NCBI RefSeq assembly: GCF_017312725.1
Contig: NZ_BOPO01000039.1
Span: 1 to 64,000 of the forward strand
Reading direction: 5' to 3'
DNA from: Actinocatenispora comari
GTDB taxonomy: Bacteria > Actinomycetota > Actinomycetes > Mycobacteriales > Micromonosporaceae
DNA: 64,000 nt
Made by a program: the position numbers and the translations under genes. Shown piece after piece: positions 1 to 9,457 of the stretch (position 1 is its first letter; every line of letters begins with the position of its first letter). The notes under the pieces were generated by a model. The model had not been told where the DNA came from. It worked only from the letters and a program-made list of their open reading frames with translations, and did no database searches.

Positions 1-31
1 CGCGCCCCGGCGACGCGGGCGCGCCGGACCG

Positions 32-75
32 GCGACGGCCGGGACGCGCCGCGGGTGGCGCGTCCCGGCCGTCGC
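32..75 (-). terminator. Strong hairpin terminator of the alpha-mannosidase gene
   Basis: A perfect 19-bp stem (32-50 pairing with 57-75) closes a 6-nt loop and begins 2 nt after the stop codon of the upstream minus-strand gene. No U-run follows, as is usual for GC-rich actinomycetes. Seen directly; the termination role is inferred. Confidence 0.75.
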
Positions 76-77
76 GG

Positions 78-3000
78 TCAGCCGCGGCGCAGCCGCAGGG
101 TACGGATCTGGAACGGCCGGAACGCCAGCCGCACCGTGCCGTCCGCGTCCAGCAGGTCCGCGCCGGCGTCGGCGAGCGGACGCTCCAGCAGGTCCACCTC
201 GGTCACGCCGGCCGCGGCGAAGCCGGGGCGCAGCGTGGTCTGCGCGCGGCCACCGCGCGACTCGTACGCCCGGACGACCACGTCGCCGGAGCCGTCGTCG
301 GCGAGCTTGACCGCCTCCACCGCCACCGCCGGGTTGTCCAGCCGTACCAGCGGCTCCGGCGTCGTGTTCGCCGCCGCGACGCGCAGCGGCAGGTTCAGCG
401 CGTACCCCTGCGCCACCGCGTCGCCGATCTCGGCACCGGGCACCAGCGCGTAGGTGAACGTGTGCGTGTCGATGTCGGTGTGCGGGTCGGGGCTGTGCGG
501 CGCGCGCAGCAGCGACAGCCGTACCGTCGTGGTGGTGCCGCCGGTGTCCCGGGTGGCGCGGTGCACGTCGTGACCGTAGGTCGAGTCGGTCACCAGCGCG
601 ACGCCGTAGCCGGGCTCGCCCACGTGGATCCAGCGGTGCGCGTACACCTCGAACCGGGCGGCGTCCCACGACGTGTTGGTGTGGGTGGGCCGGTGCACGT
701 GGCCGAACTGGATCTCGGCCGACTCCCGCTCGGCGTGCACGTCGATCGGGAACGCCGCCTTCAGCACCTTCTCCGACTCGCGCCAGTCGATCTCGGTACG
801 CACGTCCAGGCGGCGGCTGCCCGCGGCGAGCACCAGCGTCTGGGTCGCGGTGGACTCGCCGAACCGGCGTACGACCCGGATCGCGGACACCAGCGGGCCG
901 CGCTCCACCACCTCGACCGACTCGGCGTCGGTCAGGTCGGTGTGTCGGTGCAGGTAGTGCTTGTCCAGGTCCCAGGCGTCCCACTTGTTGGGGTGGTCGG
1001 GGTGCAGCTGCAGCAGGTTGCCGTAGCTGCCGGGGGCCAGCACCTCGCGGCCGTGCGCGTGGTCGTACACCGAGGTGACCAGGCCGCGCTCGTCCACGGT
1101 GACCCGCAGCAGCCCGTTGTCCAGCACCAGACCGTCCACAGTGGACGGCGTGACCGCTCCGTCGGCCGGCAGGTCCGGGGCCAGCGTGCCCACCCCCAGC
1201 GCCGGTACGGTGGCGAACGCGGCGACGCTGCCGTCGGACAGCTTCTGCGCCGCGTCCGCGGACAGGCCCGCCGTCGCGGCCAGATCCGCCGGTACCGCGG
1301 TGACCTCGGCCCGGTCGTTCGGCGCGGCGTTGAACACCCGCAGCCCGCCGTCGCCGTCGCCACCCACCGCGTGCGTCGCGGCGTCGATGATCCCGGTCAG
1401 CTGCTCGCGGATCCGCCCGTACGTCTCCCGCGCCTCGCGGTGCACCCAGGCGATCGAGGAGCCCGGCAGGATGTCGTGGAACTGGTGCAGCAGCACGGTG
1501 CGCCACAGCTCGTCGAGCGCCTGGTACGGGTAGTCGGCGCCGGCGTGCACCGCCGCGGTGGCCGCCCACAGCTCCGCGGTGCGCAGCAGGTGCTCGCTGA
1601 ACCGGTTGCCCTGCTTGGTCTTCGCCTGCGAGGTGAACGTGCCGCGGTGCAGCTCCAGGTACATCTCGCCGGACCACACCGGTGCGTCCGGGTACTCCGC
1701 GCGCGCGGCGGCGAAGAACTCGTCCGGGTGCTCGATGGTGACCTTCGGCGAGCCCTCCAGGTCGCGCAGCCGCCGGGCGCGCTCCAGCATCTCGCGGGTG
1801 GGGCCGCCACCGCCGTCGCCGTGCCCGAACGGCAGCAGCGAGATCGTCCCGGCACCCTTCTCCGCGTAGTTGCGCACCGCGCGGGCCAGCTCCTCGCCGG
1901 CGAACGTCCCGTTGTACGTGTCCGCCGGCGGGAAGTGGGTGAAGATCCGGGTCCCGTCGATGCCCTCCCACCAGAACGTGTGGTGCGGCATCTTGTTGAC
2001 CTGGTTCCAGGAGATCTTCTGGGTCAGGAACCAGTCCAGCCCGGCCAACCGGGCGATCTGCGGGAACGCCGCGGTGTAGCCGAACGAGTCGGGCAGCCAG
2101 ATGCCGCGGGTGTCCACCCCCAGCTCCTGCGCGAAGAACCGCTTGCCCTGGGTGATCTGGCGGACCAGCGCCTCACCCCCGGGCAGGTTCGCATCCGACT
2201 CCACCCACATCGAGCCGACCGGCGCCCAGTTGCCGGCCGCGACCGCCTTCTTGATCCGCTCCCAGACCGCCGGCTGCGCCTCCTTCACCCACGCGTACTG
2301 CTGCGCCTGCGACGCGGCGAACACCAGCTCCGGGTACTCGGCGGCGAGCGCGGTGACGTTCGCGAACGTGCGGGACGACTTGCGTACCGTCTCGCGCAGC
2401 GGCCACAGCCACGCCGAGTCGATGTGCGCGTGCCCGGCCGCCGCGATCCGGTGCGCCGAGGCGTTCGCCGGCCGGGACAGCACCTCGGCCAGCTCGGCCC
2501 GGCCGGCGGCCGCGGTACCCGGCACGTCGTGCAGGTCGAGCGTGTCGAGCATCCGCTCCAGCGCGCGCAGGATCTCGTGCCGGCGCGGGTCCTCGACGCT
2601 CAGCTCGTGCATCAGCTCGGCCAGCACGTCCACGTCGGCGACCAGCGCGAACACCGTCTCGTCGAGCACCGCCACGTCGGCCGAGCGCAGCTGGTAGAGC
2701 GGCGCGTCACCGGCGGTGTACTTGTCGCCGAGCAGGGTCGGCTTGATGCCCATCGAGACCTGCGGGTTCGCCGCCGCCTCCAGCAGCAGGTCGACCCGCT
2801 CGCCGCCGGCGGCCGGCCGGGCGACCGGCACGTACCGGTTGAGCGGGTGCAGCGCCTTGATCGGCGCCCCGGCCCGGTCGTAGGCCATCGCCTCGGCGGA
2901 GAAGCCCGGGCCGCCACTGAAGCCCAGGTCGAACACCGCCTCCACCCGCTCGCCGGCGAACGCCGCGGGCACCTCGCCGCGTACCCGCAGCCAGCTGGTC

Positions 3001-3233
3001 GACCACGGTCGGCCCCAGGCGGTACCGATCGGCATCGGCACGTAGTCCGCGGCGAGCGCCTCGGTGACGTTCACCGGGTCCGCGGCGATCGGCGCGCCGT
3101 CCGGGCCGGGCACGTCCGGTACGTGCCAGACCTCGACGGTGAGGGGCGCGGTCGCGGTGTAGATCGCCGGCCGGATCCACTGGTTCATCGCCCGATCGAG
3201 GCGCGCCTCGACCAGGACACGATCGTCATGCAC
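78..3233 (-). CDS. GH38 alpha-mannosidase
   Basis: Predicted cytoplasmic alpha-mannosidase of glycoside hydrolase family 38, releasing alpha-mannose from oligosaccharides or glycans. The 1051-residue length suits the large bacterial/vacuolar type. The N-terminal third is a beta-sandwich-like region. The catalytic barrel begins with the metal-binding motif HAHIDSAWLW near residues 268-277, and the conserved WLPDSFGYT near 378-386 carries the presumed Asp nucleophile. HQFHDILPGSS, typical of the helical domain, and the long C-terminal beta domain follow. No signal peptide is visible, so the substrate is probably imported mannoside. The start at MHDDR fits family members as I remember them; an in-frame ATG 15 codons later is possible. 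It ends in a strong hairpin and is divergent from the GH67-like gene. Confidence 0.9.
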   Translation of the reverse strand: MHDDRVLVEARLDRAMNQWIRPAIYTATAPLTVEVWHVPDVPGPDGAPIAADPVNVTEALAADYVPMPIGTAWGRPWSTSWLRVRGEVPAAFAGERVEAVFDLGFSGGPGFSAEAMAYDRAGAPIKALHPLNRYVPVARPAAGGERVDLLLEAAANPQVSMGIKPTLLGDKYTAGDAPLYQLRSADVAVLDETVFALVADVDVLAELMHELSVEDPRRHEILRALERMLDTLDLHDVPGTAAAGRAELAEVLSRPANASAHRIAAAGHAHIDSAWLWPLRETVRKSSRTFANVTALAAEYPELVFAASQAQQYAWVKEAQPAVWERIKKAVAAGNWAPVGSMWVESDANLPGGEALVRQITQGKRFFAQELGVDTRGIWLPDSFGYTAAFPQIARLAGLDWFLTQKISWNQVNKMPHHTFWWEGIDGTRIFTHFPPADTYNGTFAGEELARAVRNYAEKGAGTISLLPFGHGDGGGGPTREMLERARRLRDLEGSPKVTIEHPDEFFAAARAEYPDAPVWSGEMYLELHRGTFTSQAKTKQGNRFSEHLLRTAELWAATAAVHAGADYPYQALDELWRTVLLHQFHDILPGSSIAWVHREARETYGRIREQLTGIIDAATHAVGGDGDGGLRVFNAAPNDRAEVTAVPADLAATAGLSADAAQKLSDGSVAAFATVPALGVGTLAPDLPADGAVTPSTVDGLVLDNGLLRVTVDERGLVTSVYDHAHGREVLAPGSYGNLLQLHPDHPNKWDAWDLDKHYLHRHTDLTDAESVEVVERGPLVSAIRVVRRFGESTATQTLVLAAGSRRLDVRTEIDWRESEKVLKAAFPIDVHAERESAEIQFGHVHRPTHTNTSWDAARFEVYAHRWIHVGEPGYGVALVTDSTYGHDVHRATRDTGGTTTTVRLSLLRAPHSPDPHTDIDTHTFTYALVPGAEIGDAVAQGYALNLPLRVAAANTTPEPLVRLDNPAVAVEAVKLADDGSGDVVVRAYESRGGRAQTTLRPGFAAAGVTEVDLLERPLADAGADLLDADGTVRLAFRPFQIRTLRLRRG

Positions 3234-3375
3234 TGCTCAGATCCCCCACACGCTCTCAGAGGTCATCGTTGTCATCGGGCATTCCGCGCCACGCTATGTC
3301 ACCCGCGGCCGGTGGCGCCAGGGTCCGATCACCACGTCACGCCGGAACCACACGCTGCGCCGTTCGTGCCAGAAT
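3234..3375. promoter_or_regulatory. Divergent promoter region between GH38 and GH67-like genes
   Basis: This 142-bp spacer serves both genes. Seen directly: GTCATC repeated at 3262-3267 and 3271-3276 (9-bp period), a candidate activator or repressor site on the mannosidase side; and CAGAAT at 3370-3375, a -10-like hexamer six bases before the GTG at 3382. That spacing would give a leaderless mRNA for the rightward gene. No convincing -35 element was recognised. Confidence 0.4.
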
Positions 3376-6300
3376 GTGCCCGTGCCCAGCCCTCCCCCGC
3401 CGGCGCGGCCACGGACCGTGACGCTGGTTGCGGTGCTCGTCGTCCTCGTCGCGCTGGGTGGTCTGGTCGCCGGATCGCTGAGCGCCTTCCTCGGCCAGAG
3501 CCACCACCCGGTGCGGGTACCGGCCGAGCACCCCGGTGTCGCCGCCGCACGCCCCGACGTACCGGCGCCGCCCGTCTCGACGATCGCGGTACCCGCCGAC
3601 CGATCGCTGCGGCTCGCGGCGAGCGCGCTGGCCGACGCGTACGCGGGTCGCGGGCTGCCCCGCCCGACCATCGGCACCGGTGCGCCGGAGACGGCGGCGA
3701 TCGTGGCCCGGGTCGACCGCCGGGCCGGGCTGACCGGCGAGGCGTTCCGGTTGCGGCGCTCCGGCAGCCGGATCGGCGTCACCGCGGGGACCACGGCCGG
3801 GGCGCGCGCCGGGCTGTACACGCTGGCCGACCGGGTCCGGTCGGCCCGGACGCTGGTACCCGCGGCCGAGCAGGGCCGCGTGCAGCGACCGCGGCTGGGG
3901 CTGCGGCTCACCGACGCGGGCGCGGTCGGCCTGGACGACGACGCGGCACGGTTCGCCGCCGGCGACGACTACTCGCTGGGTACCGGACGCACCGCGACGG
4001 CGATGCTGCCGACCGCGCCCTGGGTGGACCGGACGGCCGCGGCGCGCATCGCCGGCCAGTTCCGGGCGTTCGTGGACCGGTCGCTGGCGCAGGGCTACAA
4101 CGCCGTGGTCGTGGACGGCTTCCTGGAGTACGTGACGTTCGACCGGCTCGGCGTCTACCCGGCCGGCGATCCGCACCCGGCGCGGGCCCGGGCGATGGTG
4201 CGCACCTTCGGTCCGGTCTGGCGGTACGCGCACGACATGGGGATGAAGGTCTACCTGTCCACCGACATGCTCGCCACCGACCCGCCGCTGGTGCGGTACC
4301 TGCAGCGCCGGGTCGGCGGGCTCGACGTCGGCTCGCCGGCGCTGTGGTCGGTGTACCGGGCCGGCGTCGCCGAGCTGTTCGACAACCTGCCCTACCTGGC
4401 CGGCATGATGATCCGGGTCGGTGAGGGCGGCAGCGACTACGACGTGCCGGGCTCGGACTACTCGTCGGCGCTGGTGGTCACCACCGCCACTGCGGTACGC
4501 AGCATGCTGCGCGCGGTGCTCGCCCCGGCCGCCGCGGCCGGCAAGGACGTCATCTTCCGGTCCTGGACCGTCGGTGTCGGGCCGGTCGGCGACCTGCACA
4601 CCAATCCGGCGTCGTACCGGCAGGTGCTCGGCGGCCTCCACGACCGGCACCTGATCGTGTCGACCAAGTACAGCGCCGGCGACTTCTACAGCCACCTCGC
4701 GCTGAACCGCACGCTCGCGGTCGGCGACCAGCGGCGCATCGTCGAGATCCAGTCCCGGCGCGAGTTCGAGGGGCTGGGTGCGTTGCCCGACGACCTCGGC
4801 GCGCTGGACCAGACGGCGCTGCGCCGGCTGCTCGCCGCCAACCCGCACATCGAGGGGATCTGGGACTGGTCGCAGGAGGGCGGCCCGCTCTACGCCGGCC
4901 CGCGGGACATGTACCTGCGGCACGGGTTCTGGCAGCTGTGGGATCTCAACGTCTACCTCGCCGCGCGGCTCGCCTGGCGGCCCGAGGACGACCTGGCGCA
5001 GGCCCGGGCGGACTGGGTACGGCAGACGCTCGCCACCGATCCGGCGGCGGTACGGGCGATCTCGGCGGCGTTCGCGCTGTCGCGCACCGCGATCACCGAC
5101 GGCCTCTACCTCGGCCCGTACGCCGACCAGTCGGTCACCGCGCTCGGACTGCACCCGCCGCCGATGATGTGGATCTTCGAGTGGGACATCGTCTCGGGCG
5201 ACTCCGCCACCTTCGACACGATCTACCAGATCTCCCGGAACCACCTGGACGCCGCGATCGCGCAGGGGTGGACCGCGGTACGGGCGGTGCAGCGGATGCG
5301 CGCGCTGATCGCCGGCACCGCGCCGGCGGACTGGGCCGACCCGGCGCTGCGCGGCCGTTTCCTCGCCGCGCTGGACTACGAGCGCAGCCTGCTGCGCACC
5401 CTGGCCGACTACCGGGCGCTGGTGCTGCGCCACGCGCAGTGGCTGGACACCGGCTCCCGCTCGGCGTACGACGCGTGGCACGCGGCGCAACGCGACTTCA
5501 CCCGGCACCGGGCGCAGCACCGAGCCCGGTACGGCGACTCGCTGGCGCTGCCGGCGTACAACTTCACCGCCGCCGACCTCGGCCTGGCCCGCGCCGACCG
5601 GGACGTCGCGATGGCCTGGCTGTCCCGGGTACTGCTGCTCGTGACCCTGCTCGCGCTCGGCGTCGGTGCCTGGGCCGGCCGGCGCCGGCGCACGGATGCC
5701 GCGGTCCGCCCGGCCCGCGACGGTACCGCGCTGCGGGCACTGTGGCTCGGGGCGACCCGACCCTGGCGCCTCGCCGACCTCGACCCACCGCGGTCGAGGA
5801 CCGACCGGATCGTGGTGTGGGCGCTGCCGGCCGTCGTCCTGGTACTCAGCCGGGCCGCGTACTGCTGGTTCGCCTCGCCGGTGCACCTGGCCGGCACCCT
5901 CGGCGCCTGGCTGCTGTACGCGGCGGTGCTGCGCGCCCTGCTCGGCCGGCGCGGCGGCTTCCGGCTGTGGGCCGCGCTCGGCGGCGTCGCGTTGCTGCGT
6001 TCGGCGCTGCTGCTGGCGGTGCTGTCGGTGCGCGGCCCCGGCCGGTACTGGTTCGACTTCTGGAACCTGCCCGTCCGGCGCAGCGGCTACGTGGTCCTCG
6101 CCGTCGTCGCGTTCTGCTGGCTGTTCGTGGCGAGCTTCGGGGTGCTGCGCGCCGGGTACCGCCTGCGCCGGCGCCGCGCGGTCGGCGCCGTGCTGCTCGC
6201 CGCCGGTACGCCGCTCGCGATGTTCGGCGCGCTGGTCGCGGCGATCGGCCTGGAGACCGTGGCGACCTGGTGGAACGACCAGCTGACCCTGCTGCCGTGG

Positions 6301-6444
6301 GGGCTGTCCCGGATCCTCGGCCTCACCGTCTACCTGGGCGTCCCCGCCGCGCTGCCGACCGTGGTCGCCGCCGCCGGCGCGGTGCTCGGCCTCGCCGGCG
6401 GCCTGTTGCTGGCCCGCTACTCCCGCCGCCCGACGCACCCGTGA
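3376..6444 (+). CDS. GH67-like protein fused to a multi-pass membrane module
   Basis: A 1022-residue protein. Residues about 13-38 form one hydrophobic segment. Residues 60-150 resemble the N-terminal domain of alpha-glucuronidases and hexosaminidases (ALADAYAGRG, followed by GARAGLYTLADRVR). Residues 165-540 look like a GH67-type barrel, with signatures GYNAVVVDGFLEYVTF, GMKVYLSTDML and WDWSQEGG. From about 747 to 1015 there are roughly seven further hydrophobic helices. Together these suggest a surface-anchored glycan-active enzyme or sensor. The catalytic carboxylates were not verified, so activity is unproven. Start is GTG 3376 or, six bases on, GTG 3382, which would be leaderless behind CAGAAT. 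No carbohydrate transporter is adjacent. Family assignment is tentative; the fold match is by eye. Confidence 0.6.
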   Translation: MPVPSPPPPARPRTVTLVAVLVVLVALGGLVAGSLSAFLGQSHHPVRVPAEHPGVAAARPDVPAPPVSTIAVPADRSLRLAASALADAYAGRGLPRPTIGTGAPETAAIVARVDRRAGLTGEAFRLRRSGSRIGVTAGTTAGARAGLYTLADRVRSARTLVPAAEQGRVQRPRLGLRLTDAGAVGLDDDAARFAAGDDYSLGTGRTATAMLPTAPWVDRTAAARIAGQFRAFVDRSLAQGYNAVVVDGFLEYVTFDRLGVYPAGDPHPARARAMVRTFGPVWRYAHDMGMKVYLSTDMLATDPPLVRYLQRRVGGLDVGSPALWSVYRAGVAELFDNLPYLAGMMIRVGEGGSDYDVPGSDYSSALVVTTATAVRSMLRAVLAPAAAAGKDVIFRSWTVGVGPVGDLHTNPASYRQVLGGLHDRHLIVSTKYSAGDFYSHLALNRTLAVGDQRRIVEIQSRREFEGLGALPDDLGALDQTALRRLLAANPHIEGIWDWSQEGGPLYAGPRDMYLRHGFWQLWDLNVYLAARLAWRPEDDLAQARADWVRQTLATDPAAVRAISAAFALSRTAITDGLYLGPYADQSVTALGLHPPPMMWIFEWDIVSGDSATFDTIYQISRNHLDAAIAQGWTAVRAVQRMRALIAGTAPADWADPALRGRFLAALDYERSLLRTLADYRALVLRHAQWLDTGSRSAYDAWHAAQRDFTRHRAQHRARYGDSLALPAYNFTAADLGLARADRDVAMAWLSRVLLLVTLLALGVGAWAGRRRRTDAAVRPARDGTALRALWLGATRPWRLADLDPPRSRTDRIVVWALPAVVLVLSRAAYCWFASPVHLAGTLGAWLLYAAVLRALLGRRGGFRLWAALGGVALLRSALLLAVLSVRGPGRYWFDFWNLPVRRSGYVVLAVVAFCWLFVASFGVLRAGYRLRRRRAVGAVLLAAGTPLAMFGALVAAIGLETVATWWNDQLTLLPWGLSRILGLTVYLGVPAALPTVVAAAGAVLGLAGGLLLARYSRRPTHP

Positions 6445-6477
6445 ACCCGCCCGCACTCCGCGGCCCGTGCACCGCCC

Positions 6478-6537
6478 GGGCCGGGCACCGCAGGGCCGGG
6501 CACTGCAGGGCCGGGCACCGCAGGGCCGGGCACCGTG
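6478..6537. repeat. Four-copy 15-bp tandem repeat
   Basis: The unit GGGCCGGGCACCGCA is repeated four times (starting at 6478, 6493, 6508 and 6523), with one T-for-C change in copy 2 and a degenerate fourth copy. It lies between two convergent genes, where no coding is expected. It may be a slippage-prone minisatellite or part of a terminator region. Confidence 0.8.
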
Positions 6538-6616
6538 AGCCGGCGAGCGGGCAGGCAACCGGTGCGCGGGCCGGGCATCGGCCGGCAGCCACGGGGACCG
6601 GTGCGACCGGGCGCGG

Positions 6617-8053
6617 TCACTGGGTCGGGCAGCCGGACGGGGCGCCGTTGTACTCCTTGGTGTAGACGCGAACGAGCATCCTGGTGTTCGCGTACTCGGT
6701 GAGCGTCCACAGGTGCGCGTTGCCGGCCGAGTCGTGCCAGTACGCCATCGACTCGGTGTCGTCGACGAACGTGCCCGGCGTCGGGCACACGCCGTCGCTG
6801 TCCTGCTCGTACCACAGTTCGCTGCCGTGGCCGCCGGGCAGCGTGCGGGCGACGAAGTACTCCTGGTGGCCGGTGGCAGTGTTGGGCCGCGACACGACGC
6901 CCTGGAGGCCCTCGAAGTTCGTGGTCGCGAGCGACGCGGCGGTCACCGGCGTCGAGGAGCCGTGCTGGACCCGGTCGACCAGATCGCTCATCCGCCAGTT
7001 GACGATGCGCACCGGCGCACCGGACGCGGTCATGTCGGCGGTGCCGCGGTACTCGGCGGTGACCAGCTGGTTGCCCGACCACTGCAGCGACAGCGACGAG
7101 AAGCACAGCCCGGCGTCGACGTCGTCCGGCGTGGTCGAGCAGCCGGCCGGGCTGGTGTGGAAGCTGCCCACCTCGAACATCACGTACCGGTAGCCGGCGG
7201 CGCACAGCTGCGCGCCGCCGGACGGGTTCGTCACCTGACCGACGTCGTCGGGGGTCGACGCCGCGCCGTCCGGGCCGCAGGTCGTGTCGTTCGGGACCAG
7301 GTACGTGCGCCGGGTGTCGAACACCATCACGCCGGAACCGTGCCGGGCCACGAACAGGTACGGGCCGAACCAGCTCGCGCCGCCGCCGTGCACGTCGCAG
7401 ATCGGGCTGAACGTCAGCCCGGCGGCGTTCGGCGCGCCCGGCACCACCAGCAGCACGTGCCGGAACGCGCTGTGCGTGCCGTCGGTGTACGGGCGCTGGA
7501 TGAACGTCGCGCGCAGGCCCACCGAGCGCGCGGTGTCCTCGGGTACGCCGGGGCAGCGGGCCCGGTCGTCGGACAGCGCCTCCTGCCGCCACACCGTGAC
7601 CACCTCGTCGCCGCCGGCGTCGTACCCGGTGGAGCGCTCGGCGTCCTGCGAGGTGGTCACCGCCTGCGGCAGCCACCGGTTCGAGGTCTCCTCCGAGCCG
7701 TCGAAGCACCAGGCGGCCAGGGTGTACTGCGCGTCCGCGGCGTCGATCGCCGACCGCGCGCCGGCGCACTTCGCGTTGCTCTTGTAGTACAGCTGGTGGT
7801 TGGTGTGCGCGTACACCTGGGCGAGCCCCGGCGACCCGTCGGCGGACAGCTGACCCGCGGCGTACGCGGGGTCGATGCCGCTGGTGTCGGTGGGGGTGTA
7901 GACCAGCTTCTGCAGGTCGGCCGTGGACTGTCCGCCGTTCACGTACGGCTTGACGCCGTCCCAGCCGATCGCCTGCGCCGTGGTCGGCAGCGCGAGCACC
8001 GCTGCCGCCGCCACGATCCCGACAATGCCGCCGATGCCTCGTCGAACGCCCAT
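6617..8053 (-). CDS. Secreted protein of unknown function
   Basis: A 478-residue exported protein I do not recognise. It starts with a typical Sec signal peptide: MGVRRG, a hydrophobic core to about residue 22, then cleavage near AQA-IGWDG at residues 26-28. The mature part has several cysteines (AKCAGA, AAWCFDG, RARCPGV, SPICDVH, AGCSTTP, GVCPTPG, SGCPTQ) that could form disulfides, and many short repeats of beta-prone, Gly/Asp/Thr-rich sequence reminiscent of extracellular beta-propellers. No catalytic motif stands out. It lies downstream of the glucokinase gene on the same strand with a 121-nt gap, and converges on the GH67-like gene. Confidence 0.75.
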   Translation of the reverse strand: MGVRRGIGGIVGIVAAAAVLALPTTAQAIGWDGVKPYVNGGQSTADLQKLVYTPTDTSGIDPAYAAGQLSADGSPGLAQVYAHTNHQLYYKSNAKCAGARSAIDAADAQYTLAAWCFDGSEETSNRWLPQAVTTSQDAERSTGYDAGGDEVVTVWRQEALSDDRARCPGVPEDTARSVGLRATFIQRPYTDGTHSAFRHVLLVVPGAPNAAGLTFSPICDVHGGGASWFGPYLFVARHGSGVMVFDTRRTYLVPNDTTCGPDGAASTPDDVGQVTNPSGGAQLCAAGYRYVMFEVGSFHTSPAGCSTTPDDVDAGLCFSSLSLQWSGNQLVTAEYRGTADMTASGAPVRIVNWRMSDLVDRVQHGSSTPVTAASLATTNFEGLQGVVSRPNTATGHQEYFVARTLPGGHGSELWYEQDSDGVCPTPGTFVDDTESMAYWHDSAGNAHLWTLTEYANTRMLVRVYTKEYNGAPSGCPTQ

Positions 8054-8174
8054 CGGTTGCCCCTCTCGGTGACAACGACCACGATCCAGGCGATCATGGC
8101 AGATTCCCGACGGCCGCGACAGTCCCGGCGTCAGCGGCGGTCGCGATCGGCCGCGACACGGGCGACCGGGTGCG

Positions 8175-9329
8175 TCAGCCGCGTTCGCGCTCGTCGGCGA
8201 AGAACAGCCGGCGCCGGTAGGTCGACCGGCGCGGGTCGCGGGCGAACAGCCGGATCTCCTCCCGGGCCAGGTCCGCGGCGCCGATCAACCCCGCCTCGTT
8301 GCCCAGGGTGGCGCGCACGATCCGGGCCTCCGGGCGGAAGCCGCGCCCGGACAGGGTGCGCCGGTACGCCTCCCGGGCCGGGTTGAGCAGCAGGTCGCCG
8401 GCGTCCGAGACGCCGCCGCCGATGACGAAGCAGCCCGGATCCAGCGCGCACGCCAGGCCCGCCATGCCGACGCCGAGCCAGTGCCCGATCTCGTCGAACA
8501 GCTCGATCGCGGTCGGGTCACCGGCCATCGCCGCCTCGGTGACCAGCGGGCCGGTGATCGCCGCGACGTCCCGGCCGGCCCGGTCCAGCAGCGCCTGCGC
8601 CACCGGCGACTCCGCCGCGGCCAGCTCGCGCGCCTCGCGGACCAGTGCGTTGCCCGACGCGTACTGCTCCCAGCAGCCGCGGTTGCCGCACTCGCACCGG
8701 TGCCCGCCCGGCACCACCTGCATGTGCCCGAACTCGCCGGCCACCCCGTACCGGCCGCGCTGCACCAGCCCGTCGACCACGATGCCGCCGCCGATGCCGG
8801 TACCGAGGGTGATGCAGATCAGGTGGTCCTCGCCCTGGCCGGCGCCGAACCGCCACTCCGCCCAGGCAGCCGCGTTCGCGTCGTTCTCCACCACCACCGG
8901 CAGCCGCAGCCGGGACGACAGCGCCTCCCGCAGCGGCTCGTGCCGCCAGGACAGGTGCGGCGCGAACAGCACCGACGAGCCGGTCGCGTCGACGAAGCCG
9001 GCCGCGCCGATGCCGACCGCGGCCACGTCGTGCCGGCCGGTCAGCTCGTCCACCACGTCGGCGATGGTCTCCTCGACCTCGCGCGGGCTCTTGGACAGCC
9101 CCGGCGTGTCCCGGCGGGTACGGTCCAGGACCCGGCCGGCGGAGTCGACCACGCCGCCGGCGACCTTCGTACCGCCGATGTCAATGCCGATGGTGAGCCG
9201 GCGCAGGAACCTCGACGGCGGCCGGTTGCGGTACCGGCGGGCCGTCGGCTGACGCGATGCCATGAGTGCATTGAAACCCATGATCGGCCGCGCCCGGCCG
9301 CAGGGCCGTCGATCGGTGCGCCCGGTCAT
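8175..9329 (-). CDS. glk: ROK-family glucokinase
   Basis: Predicted ATP-dependent glucokinase of the ROK family, phosphorylating glucose to glucose-6-phosphate and possibly assisting carbon catabolite control as in Streptomyces. Evidence: phosphate-binding IGIDIGGTKVAGG, then VVENDANAAAWAEW, TLGTGIGGGIV, and the ROK zinc motif CECGNRGCWEQYASG. The core starts about 45 residues into the longest frame. The basic N-terminal extension (RRYRNRPPSRFLRR) is unusual. Starts at 9281 or 9263 are also possible; the 9329 ATG has GGAGG about 14 nt upstream and TGATAC before that. A C-terminal tail of about 25 residues follows the usual end (LIGAADLAREEIRLF). Confidence 0.85.
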   Translation of the reverse strand: MTGRTDRRPCGRARPIMGFNALMASRQPTARRYRNRPPSRFLRRLTIGIDIGGTKVAGGVVDSAGRVLDRTRRDTPGLSKSPREVEETIADVVDELTGRHDVAAVGIGAAGFVDATGSSVLFAPHLSWRHEPLREALSSRLRLPVVVENDANAAAWAEWRFGAGQGEDHLICITLGTGIGGGIVVDGLVQRGRYGVAGEFGHMQVVPGGHRCECGNRGCWEQYASGNALVREARELAAAESPVAQALLDRAGRDVAAITGPLVTEAAMAGDPTAIELFDEIGHWLGVGMAGLACALDPGCFVIGGGVSDAGDLLLNPAREAYRRTLSGRGFRPEARIVRATLGNEAGLIGAADLAREEIRLFARDPRRSTYRRRLFFADERERG

Positions 9330-9457
9330 GTCCGCTATGTCATCCTCCGGGTATCACCAGATGGAACAGTCGGCGAAGAAATCTTGCTTCTGCCCGGAGT
9401 CGGTTGAAAGATGAGTCCAGTCTGCCTGTCCCCGGGTCACGCCCTGGAGGAGTCGCC

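Noticed and set aside
462-4424. Very long plus-strand open frame across GH38 and GH67-like genes
   Set aside because: It is antisense to a clear GH38 gene and out of frame with the GH67-like gene; its protein is Arg/Gly/Val-rich with no domain. It is typical of a GC-rich shadow frame.
3337-6558. 1073-codon minus-strand frame opposite the GH67-like gene
   Set aside because: Low-complexity Arg/Gln/Gly composition and complete overlap with a credible plus-strand gene.
8140-8157. Hairpin GTCGCG/CGCGAC between glucokinase and secreted protein genes
   Set aside because: Only a 6-bp stem; short GC stems of this size are expected by chance at this composition.
9330-9457. Possible cyclic-di-AMP riboswitch before NlpC/P60
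   Set aside because: ydaO-type riboswitches often precede such genes, but the leader is short, overlaps the glucokinase start region and shows none of the conserved core I could recognise.
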